A DNA stretch of 57,766 nt from Thermicanus aegyptius DSM 12793 (lineage in GTDB: Bacteria; Bacillota; Bacilli; Thermicanales; Thermicanaceae): assembly GCF_000510645.1 (NCBI RefSeq), contig NZ_KI783301.1, positions 3,528,236-3,586,001 on the forward strand, read 5' to 3'. This document shows positions 49,799-57,766 of this stretch, piece by piece. How positions within the stretch are numbered: the stretch's first letter is position 1; each line of letters begins with the position of its first letter. Under the pieces are notes generated by a model. That model saw nothing but the letters and a program-made list of their open reading frames with translations. It was not told the origin of the DNA and ran no database searches. The position numbers were made by a program, and so were the translations under genes.

Positions 49799-51010
49799 GT
49801 GAACCGATATAATCTCATTCATCTTTACCCGAAGAACAGGGAGGAGATCGGTGAGATCTTTGCCCGCTTTGGGGAGGGAGAAGCAGAACGAGAAAATTTG
49901 CTACAAAAAGGGCAATTCTTCTTCCTTTTCGTACAAGATTTGCCGTGGAAAGCGGCCATAAAGTTAAAGGAGGAATTCCGATCTTGCGGCGGAGAGGTCC
50001 TGTTGGAGAATAAAGGGGAGGATTCCCTTTCTCCCCATACCAATGCTTTACTGATGGGGAGAAATGGCGAATATATGGAGCTGGTTCAAAAATTAAAGAA
50101 TCAACCGTTTGGCTTGAAGAGGTTAAGTGTGGAGGTGATGGAACTTTTACAAAAAGAGAAGGAGTATGGCCGGATCCTGGAGATGCCGCTTCCCCATGGG
50201 GCTTCTCCCCTCATCATCGGGGAAAAAACCCTTATTATGGGAATTCTTAATGTAACCCCCGATTCCTTTTCCGACGGAGGGCGTTACAACACGTTGGAAA
50301 AAGCAATCGCCCATGCCGAGGAGTTGGTGGAGGCAGGCGCGGATATTATCGATGTCGGCGGAGAATCGACACGCCCAGGCTATGAAAAGGTAGCGGAAGA
50401 AGAGGAATTAAAGAGGGTTATCCCTGTGATCGAAGAACTGAGCAAGCGAATTTCCCTGCCGATTTCCATCGATACATATAAAGCGGCCGTAGCCAAGAAG
50501 GCCATCGAGGCGGGTGCCCACATCATCAACGATGTATGGGGAGCGAAGGGAGACCCCCATATGCCTGTGGTGGTCGCTGAATCAAAAGCACCGGTCATCC
50601 TCATGCATAACCGTAAAGCGAGAAATTATCGGGATCTTATTCCGGATATGCTGAACGATCTCCGCGTTTCCATCGACTTGATTTTAGCGGCAGGGGGGAA
50701 AGAGGAACAGATCATCATTGACCCGGGTATCGGATTTGCCAAGGATTATGAAGAAAATTTAACGGTGATGCATCATCTTCGGGAATTTTCCTCCCTGGGA
50801 TATCCCATTCTCCTGGGTACTTCAAGGAAATCGATGATCGGTAAAACCCTTGATCTTCCGGTAGAGGAGAGGATCGAGGGGACGATTGCCACTGTCGTCT
50901 ATGGCATCGAACAAGGTGCAGAGATCGTACGGGTACACGATGTAAAGGAAGTGGCCAGGGCTGTAAGGATGACAGATGCGATGGTGAGAAGAGGGTGGAG
51001 GCATGGATAA
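49799..51010 (+). CDS. folP: dihydropteroate synthase with N-terminal extension
   Basis: 403 residues, about 120-130 more than the usual DHPS. Residues 1 to about 135 form an unassigned domain (NRYNLIHLYPKNREEI start). The synthase begins near residue 143: MGILNVTPDSFSDGG, GAEIVR-type end, GESTRPG, and LLGTSRKS. It condenses pABA with the pterin pyrophosphate; the sulfonamide target. GTG start with GGGGGGGAT upstream. It overlaps folB by 8 nt. The function of the extension is unknown. Confidence 0.94.
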   Translation: MNRYNLIHLYPKNREEIGEIFARFGEGEAERENLLQKGQFFFLFVQDLPWKAAIKLKEEFRSCGGEVLLENKGEDSLSPHTNALLMGRNGEYMELVQKLKNQPFGLKRLSVEVMELLQKEKEYGRILEMPLPHGASPLIIGEKTLIMGILNVTPDSFSDGGRYNTLEKAIAHAEELVEAGADIIDVGGESTRPGYEKVAEEEELKRVIPVIEELSKRISLPISIDTYKAAVAKKAIEAGAHIINDVWGAKGDPHMPVVVAESKAPVILMHNRKARNYRDLIPDMLNDLRVSIDLILAAGGKEEQIIIDPGIGFAKDYEENLTVMHHLREFSSLGYPILLGTSRKSMIGKTLDLPVEERIEGTIATVVYGIEQGAEIVRVHDVKEVARAVRMTDAMVRRGWRHG

Positions 51011-51368
51011 GCTCTTCATTCGGGGTATGCAATTTTATGGTTACCATGGCGTTTTTCCGGAAGAAAACAAGTTGGGCCAGCTTTTTATCGTCGATGTGGA
51101 GTGCACGTTGTCCTTGAGGGAGGCAGGGCTTACCGACCGTCTGGAAAATACGGTAGATTATGCCGAACTTTATAAAGATGTGAAAGAGGTGATGGAAGGG
51201 AAGCCTTGTAAGCTTCTTGAAACCCTGGCAGAGAGGATTTGCGACCGAATCTTTGGGCGAAACGAAAGGATCGATGAAGTCCGATTGGAGATAAGAAAGC
51301 CCAATCCTCCCATCCCAGGCCACTATCGGGAGGTAGGGATCGTGATGGAGCGGCGTCGTCATGGATGA
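51003..51368 (+). CDS. folB: dihydroneopterin aldolase
   Basis: 121 residues. DHNA fold: MDKLFIRGMQFYGYHGVFPEE, NTVDYAELY, the active-site tail PNPPIPGHYREVGI. It cleaves dihydroneopterin to 6-hydroxymethyl-dihydropterin. It overlaps folP by 8 nt and folK by 8 nt, so the three folate genes are translated together. Confidence 0.96.
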   Translation: MDKLFIRGMQFYGYHGVFPEENKLGQLFIVDVECTLSLREAGLTDRLENTVDYAELYKDVKEVMEGKPCKLLETLAERICDRIFGRNERIDEVRLEIRKPNPPIPGHYREVGIVMERRRHG

Positions 51369-51870
51369 AGCTGGAGAAAAGGTGTATATTTCTTTTGGTT
51401 CAAATCAAGGAGATCGTTTAGGCTTCCTCGGGAAAGGGCTCCTCCTACTTAGCCTTCATAGGGAGATTTCCATCTCCAGGATCTCATCGGTGTACGAAAC
51501 GGATCCTGTGGGATACTTAGAACAACCCTTGTTTTATAATATGGTGGCTGAAGCCAGGAGCACACTTTCTCCCTATGCTCTCCTCTCTTTTCTTCTCGAG
51601 GTGGAAAGGAAATTGGGGAGAGTGAGGATCATGAAGAACGGTCCCCGTACTTTAGATTTAGATCTTTTGCTTTATGGAGATCGGTTGATCTGCGAAGAGA
51701 ATCTTATCGTTCCCCACCCTCGTTTACACGAAAGGGCCTTTGTCATCGTTCCCCTCTGGGAACTTGAACCTACACTTCTTCTCCCCCATTTGGGGAAGAG
51801 CATTGATGAGATAAAAAACGAGATTGGTGAGGAAGGGGTAAGGAGAGTTTCCCTCCTACCCAATCCATGA
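51361..51870 (+). CDS. folK: HPPK (2-amino-4-hydroxy-6-hydroxymethyldihydropteridine pyrophosphokinase)
   Basis: 169 residues. HPPK motifs FGSNQGDR near residue 12, GPRTLDLDLLLYGD, and PHPRLHERAFVIVPLWE (metal and ATP sites). It transfers pyrophosphate to 6-hydroxymethyl-dihydropterin, the substrate of FolP. Overlaps folB. After it, a 7-bp GGGGCGT/ACGCCCC pairing (51871/51914) is visible but has no T-run. Confidence 0.96.
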   Translation: MDEAGEKVYISFGSNQGDRLGFLGKGLLLLSLHREISISRISSVYETDPVGYLEQPLFYNMVAEARSTLSPYALLSFLLEVERKLGRVRIMKNGPRTLDLDLLLYGDRLICEENLIVPHPRLHERAFVIVPLWELEPTLLLPHLGKSIDEIKNEIGEEGVRRVSLLPNP

Positions 51871-51977
51871 GGGGCGTGAAAAATACTCTTTCGGTTTTTT
51901 AATCATTTCAGGAACGCCCCGATCGTTCAAGCGTATTTCGTTTTTGATGCCGAGGTTACGAGAGAAAGGAGGAAAGC

Positions 51978-52973
51978 ATGTTTACCATAGGAAATGTAAC
52001 AATCCATAATCAAGTGGTTTTGGCTCCCATGGCGGGCGTGAGCAACCCTGCTTTTCGTGTGATCGCCAAGCGCTTTGGCGCCGGATTGGTCTGTGCGGAA
52101 ATGGTAAGCGATAAAGCGATCCTCCATGGAAATGAAAAAACCTTGTCCATGCTGCATGTAGAGGAGGAGGAACATCCATTAAGCCTGCAAATTTTCGGCG
52201 GTGACAAGGAAACTTTGGTAAAAGCGGCTCAATACGTGGATCGATACACCGACGCGGATATTATTGACATAAACATGGGATGCCCTGCTCCGAAGATTAA
52301 TAAAATCGACGCTGGGGCCGTATGGCTTCTAAGCCCGCCGAAGATCGAGGAACTGGTGGCGGCTGTAGTGAAAGCGGTCAAAAAACCTGTTACGGTAAAA
52401 ATGAGGACCGGATGGGACGAGGATCATCTCTACGCCGTGGAGAATGCCCAAGCGGTGGAAAGGGCAGGCGGACAAGCTGTGACGGTACACGGACGTACCA
52501 GAATGCAAAAGTATGAAGGGCAGGCGGACTGGGAGACGATTCGTCGAGTAAAAGAGGCGGTCGCCATTCCGGTGATCGGGAACGGTGACGTCTTTACCCC
52601 GGAAGATGCCAGGCGGATGATTGATGAGACAGGCGTAGATGGAGTCATGATCGGCAGGGGGGCTTTAGGGAACCCCTGGATGCTGTATCGGACGGTTCAT
52701 TATCTGGAGACCGGAGAGCTGTTGCCTGAACCTTCTCCCCGGGAAAAAATCGAGGTAGCCCTTCTTCATTTAGATCGCCTCGTCGCATGGAAGGGAGAGA
52801 GGGTAGGAGTAGCGGAGATGAGAAAACATGCGGCTTGGTATATAAAAGGTCTAAAAAAATCGGCGGAAGTGAAAGAGGAAATAAACAAAGAGAGCACAGT
52901 GGCCGGGATGAAAGAAATTCTCCTTCGCTATGTAAAACAGTTGGAAGAAATGGAAGAGATGATAAAAATCTGA
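51978..52973 (+). CDS. dusB: tRNA dihydrouridine synthase B
   Basis: 331 residues. FMN TIM-barrel: [22 protein letters not shown] with the catalytic cysteine near 100, VTVHGRTR, and [13 protein letters not shown]. It reduces uridines in tRNA D-loops. The segment after the catalytic cysteine reads [13 protein letters not shown] where DusB usually has a KNDAG..LL.DP pattern; a small divergence. AAAGGAGG precedes the ATG. yazB, between folK and dusB in B. subtilis, is absent. Confidence 0.95.
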   Translation: MFTIGNVTIHNQVVLAPMAGVSNPAFRVIAKRFGAGLVCAEMVSDKAILHGNEKTLSMLHVEEEEHPLSLQIFGGDKETLVKAAQYVDRYTDADIIDINMGCPAPKINKIDAGAVWLLSPPKIEELVAAVVKAVKKPVTVKMRTGWDEDHLYAVENAQAVERAGGQAVTVHGRTRMQKYEGQADWETIRRVKEAVAIPVIGNGDVFTPEDARRMIDETGVDGVMIGRGALGNPWMLYRTVHYLETGELLPEPSPREKIEVALLHLDRLVAWKGERVGVAEMRKHAAWYIKGLKKSAEVKEEINKESTVAGMKEILLRYVKQLEEMEEMIKI

Positions 52974-53002
52974 TTGACAAGAGGGACCTAATTCCATATA
53001 AT
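52974..53002 (+). promoter_or_regulatory. sigma-A promoter of greA-lysS
   Basis: Exact TTGACA (52974-52979), 17-bp spacer, exact TATAAT (52997-53002), starting on the base after the dusB stop. The leader to greA would be about 120 nt. Confidence 0.9.
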
Positions 53003-53013
53003 AACGTTTAATT

Positions 53014-53032
53014 GCCAGTACTTGTGACTGGC
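53014..53032 (+). other. 5' hairpin in the greA leader
   Basis: GCCAGT (53014-53019) pairs with ACTGGC (53027-53032), 7-nt loop, followed by CTTTCTCT. It lies just after the probable transcription start. It may attenuate greA, or serve dusB as a terminator. Confidence 0.5.
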
Positions 53033-53128
53033 CTTTCTCTATTCTTTGTCGTTTGTTCTCATCATCGTGAAATCGCCTACATATACATGTAAAACACAGC
53101 CAAATCAACGCATATGGGGGAATTGAGG

Positions 53129-53614
53129 ATGTCGGAAAAAGAAGTGATCTTAACACCATCCGGTTTAAAAAAGCTTGAAGAAGAACTGGAGTATTTGAAG
53201 ACCGTTAAACGGAAAGAGGTGGCGGAACGAATCAAGATTGCGATTGGTTACGGCGACCTAAGCGAGAATTCCGAATATGAAGATGCGAAGAATGAACAGG
53301 CCTTCATTGAAGGTAGGATCATTACCCTGGAGAAAATGCTTCGCAATGTGAAAGTCATCTCGGACAACGATGTTCAAACCGATACGGTCTCCATCGGCTC
53401 CACTGTCCGAGTGAAGGATTTGGAATTTAACGAAGAGATAGAGTACACGATCGTGGGATCGGCCGAATCGGATCCGTTATCCAATAAGATCTCCAACGAA
53501 TCCCCCGTAGGGGAGGCGCTTCTCGGACAGAAGAAAGGAGCGATCGTTGAAGTTATAGTTCCGGCAGGAACGATTCGCTATGAAATTTTAGATATTCAGA
53601 AGAACAACGAATGA
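53129..53614 (+). CDS. greA: transcription elongation factor GreA
   Basis: 161 residues. N-terminal coiled coil with acidic tip [18 protein letters not shown], then the FKBP-like C-terminal domain ([24 protein letters not shown]). It reactivates backtracked RNA polymerase by stimulating transcript cleavage. GGGGG lies 7 nt before ATG 53129; a 5-codon extension upstream is less likely. lysS follows after 29 nt. Confidence 0.96.
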   Translation: MSEKEVILTPSGLKKLEEELEYLKTVKRKEVAERIKIAIGYGDLSENSEYEDAKNEQAFIEGRIITLEKMLRNVKVISDNDVQTDTVSIGSTVRVKDLEFNEEIEYTIVGSAESDPLSNKISNESPVGEALLGQKKGAIVEVIVPAGTIRYEILDIQKNNE

Positions 53615-53631
53615 TGAAAGAGAGCAATTGA

Positions 53632-55134
<1,503 letters not shown>

Positions 55135-55205
55135 GTCTCTTTGTCTACCGGGTGTCCATGCTTCTATGCTCTTTAAAAGGGGAGAGGAAAGACACAAATT
55201 ACCAC

Positions 55206-55235
55206 TTTACTTTCCTCTGTCGCATGTGTTATAGT
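55206..55235 (+). promoter_or_regulatory. rRNA operon promoter P1 (candidate)
   Basis: TTTACT (55206-55211), 18-bp spacer, TATAGT (55230-55235). It lies upstream of a stronger site, as in tandem rrn promoters of Bacilli. Confidence 0.5.
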
Positions 55236-55315
55236 ACTACCTGTCGCCAATCGCGACGAAGAAGGAATCTCACAAACTGCTTAAAGTGGAACTGCGGGTT
55301 GGAGAAAAATAGTGA

Positions 55316-55344
55316 TTGACGATAATAGGAGATTATGATATACT
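55316..55344 (+). promoter_or_regulatory. rRNA operon promoter P2
   Basis: TTGACG (55316-55321), 17-bp spacer, TATACT (55339-55344), about 140 bp before the 16S gene. Confidence 0.8.
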
Positions 55345-55373
55345 ACTCTTCGTCGCCGCGATAAAAGGCGATG

Positions 55374-55386
55374 GTTCCTTGAAAAC
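55374..55386 (+). repeat. rrn leader motif, repeated before the 23S
   Basis: GTTCCTTGAAAAC occurs here and again at 57412-57424, before 16S and 23S respectively. It is a common rrn leader/spacer sequence in Bacilli, probably linked to antitermination or processing. Confidence 0.6.
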
Positions 55387-55407
55387 TGAACAGAAACGCC
55401 TGTGAGG
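55385..55407 (+). other. 5' arm of the 16S precursor processing stem
   Basis: This arm pairs with 57025-57050: a 13-bp helix (with one wobble) joined by a small internal loop to a 9-bp helix (CCTGTGAGG with CCTCACAGG). Such flanking helices are RNase III substrates for 16S release. Confidence 0.75.
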
Positions 55408-55483
55408 AATAAAAGCAAGAAGAATTGAGAGTCGAGGAAGAAGACTCGAGCAGGGGGGAAGGAAGGGAACTTCCGGAACCCTC

Positions 55484-57014
<1,531 letters not shown>

Positions 57015-57024
57015 ATGGAGAACG

Positions 57025-57050
57025 CCTCACAGGGGAAGTTTCTGTTCGGT
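57025..57050 (+). other. 3' arm of the 16S precursor processing stem
   Basis: Complementary to 55385-55407 (CCTCACAGG, then GTTTCTGTTCGGT). It lies between the 16S end and the 5S gene. Confidence 0.75.
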
Positions 57051-57080
57051 TTTGAGGGAAACCCCCTTACAAAAAAACGA

Positions 57081-57200
57081 AGTCTGGTGACGATGGCGAA
57101 GAGGACACACCCGTACCCATCCCGAACACGGAAGTTAAGCTCTTCAGCGCCGAGGGTACTTGGGGGGCGACCCCCTGGGAGAGCAGGACGTTGCCAGGCT
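57081..57200 (+). rRNA. rrf: 5S ribosomal RNA located between 16S and 23S
   Basis: A full 5S gene with closing helix AGTCTGG/CCAGGCT. It is identical to the copy at 38-157 over the gene core except C at 57184. It sits 67 nt after 16S and before the two tRNAs and the 23S, instead of after the 23S. No promoter or terminator separates it from 16S. Confidence 0.97.
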
Positions 57201-57205
57201 TAAAC

Positions 57206-57282
<77 letters not shown>

Positions 57283-57289
57283 TCTATAT

Positions 57290-57365
57290 GGGGCTATAGC
57301 TCAGCTGGGAGAGCACCTGCCTTGCAAGCAGGGGGTCAGCGGTTCGAATCCGCTTAGCTCCACCA
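57290..57365 (+). tRNA. tRNA-Ala (TGC)
   Basis: 76 nt with encoded CCA. Acceptor GGGGCTA pairs with TAGCTCC (one wobble); anticodon TGC at 57323-57325; T-loop GGTTCGAATCC. Third gene after the 16S in this operon. Confidence 0.98.
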
Positions 57366-57624
57366 TACCCCATGGGAAAGGGGAAGAAATTTTCTTGAGG
57401 GAAACCTCAGCGTTCCTTGAAAACCGGATACAGGCAAGAAGCGAAGAAATCGGTGAAGGTTTGTGAAGCGGGAGGAATCCTGAGAACACAAGCCGGAAGA
57501 AGGCTTGTCCGATGCGAGAAGATCGAGGAAGCGAAGAAGGAGGCGCCGGAGCGTACTGGTTTCGTACGTGAGGACGGCGACGACGGAGCTGACGAAGAGA
57601 TTCGACGCAGATCACAAGCCAGAA
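57366..57624 (+). other. spacer between tRNA-Ala and 23S
   Basis: 259 nt with no coding potential of note. It contains GTTCCTTGAAAAC at 57412 and purine-rich sequence likely to form part of the 23S processing stem. Confidence 0.6.
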
Positions 57625-57766
57625 GGTTAAGGTAGGAAGGGCGCACGGTGGATGCCTAGGCACTAGGAGCCGAAGAAGGACGGGACGAACACCGAAATGC
57701 CTCGGGGAGCGGTAAGTACGCGACGATCCGGGGATCTCCGAATGGGGCAACCCACCGCCCGTCATG
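57625..57766 (+). rRNA. rrl: 23S ribosomal RNA, 5' end (cut by window)
   Basis: Begins GGTTAAGGTAGGAAGGGCGC and continues with GGTGGATGCCTAGGCACTAG and GACGAACACCGAAATGC, conserved 23S 5' sequence. Only the first 142 nt lie inside the window. Confidence 0.97.

Noticed and set aside
50715-51362. 215-codon open frame on the minus strand over folP/folB
   Set aside because: It lies antisense to two well-identified overlapping genes, and its translation shows no recognisable motif.
51871-51920. GGGGCGT...ACGCCCC pairing after folK as a terminator
   Set aside because: The loop is about 36 nt and no T-run follows; it is not supported as a terminator.
57301-57765. 154-codon minus-strand frame across tRNA-Ala and the 23S start
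   Set aside because: It covers structural RNA genes; such frames are frequent annotation artefacts.

Overview
The window reads as a chromosome segment from an endospore-forming member of the Bacilli (Bacillales). Gene order follows the origin-proximal stretch of Bacillus subtilis from csfB to lysS, on one strand except for abrB. It carries the sporulation genes expected there: csfB, yabG, sspF, spoVG, fin, spoVT, yabP, yabQ and spoIIE. It is not B. subtilis. Several genes expected in this order are missing (tmk, yaaR, yazA, ctc, yabS, yabT, cysK, pabB, pabC), and others are inserted (a YkuK-like gene, a PrsA-like foldase, a six-gene transporter and two-component cluster, trpS, fhs). The full-length 16S gene near the right end would fix the family.

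Layout. 1-213: a 5S rRNA and terminator closing an upstream rRNA operon. 312-6153: csfB, a PLP decarboxylase, darA, holB, ricT, yabA, trmN6 and rsmI (sporulation control, c-di-AMP sensing, replication, rRNA/tRNA modification). 6186-7140: divergent abrB, then a methionine T-box leader. 7141-14236: metG, tatD, yabE, rnmV, rsmA, a YkuK-like gene and yabG. 14288-20072: veg, sspF, ispE, purR, ridA, spoVG, glmU and prs. 20162-29893: pth, fin, mfd, a foldase lipoprotein, spoVT, a lipid-flippase homologue, mazG and hup. 29990-35647: an accessory cluster. 35668-41386: rqcP, yabP, yabQ, divIC, yabR, trpS and spoIIE. 41500-55134: tilS, hpt, ftsH, fhs, coaX, hslO, a pabA-type glutaminase, folP-folB-folK, dusB, greA and lysS. 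55206-57766: a second rRNA operon in the unusual order 16S-5S-tRNA(Ile)-tRNA(Ala)-23S, with the 23S cut by the window edge.

The most unusual protein-coding content is the cluster at 30081-35647. It encodes a YtkA-domain lipoprotein with a Met/His cluster, an FtsX/MacB-type permease with a Cys-Cys-Ser motif, its ATPase, a beta-propeller lipoprotein, an OmpR-type response regulator and a sensor kinase. Start and stop codons overlap at several junctions, and TTCACA direct repeats precede the first gene. I infer a self-regulated envelope system, perhaps for metal or redox handling; the substrate is not known.

Regulation is unusually legible. Visible signals include consensus sigma-A promoters (abrB, metG, veg, yabR, greA, rrn), a spoIIE promoter with a 21-bp spacer and Spo0A-box-like sites, and candidate promoters for sigma-H (spoVG), sigma-F (fin), sigma-G (sspF, spoVT, csfB) and sigma-K (yabG). 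All promoter calls are by eye against remembered consensus sequences.
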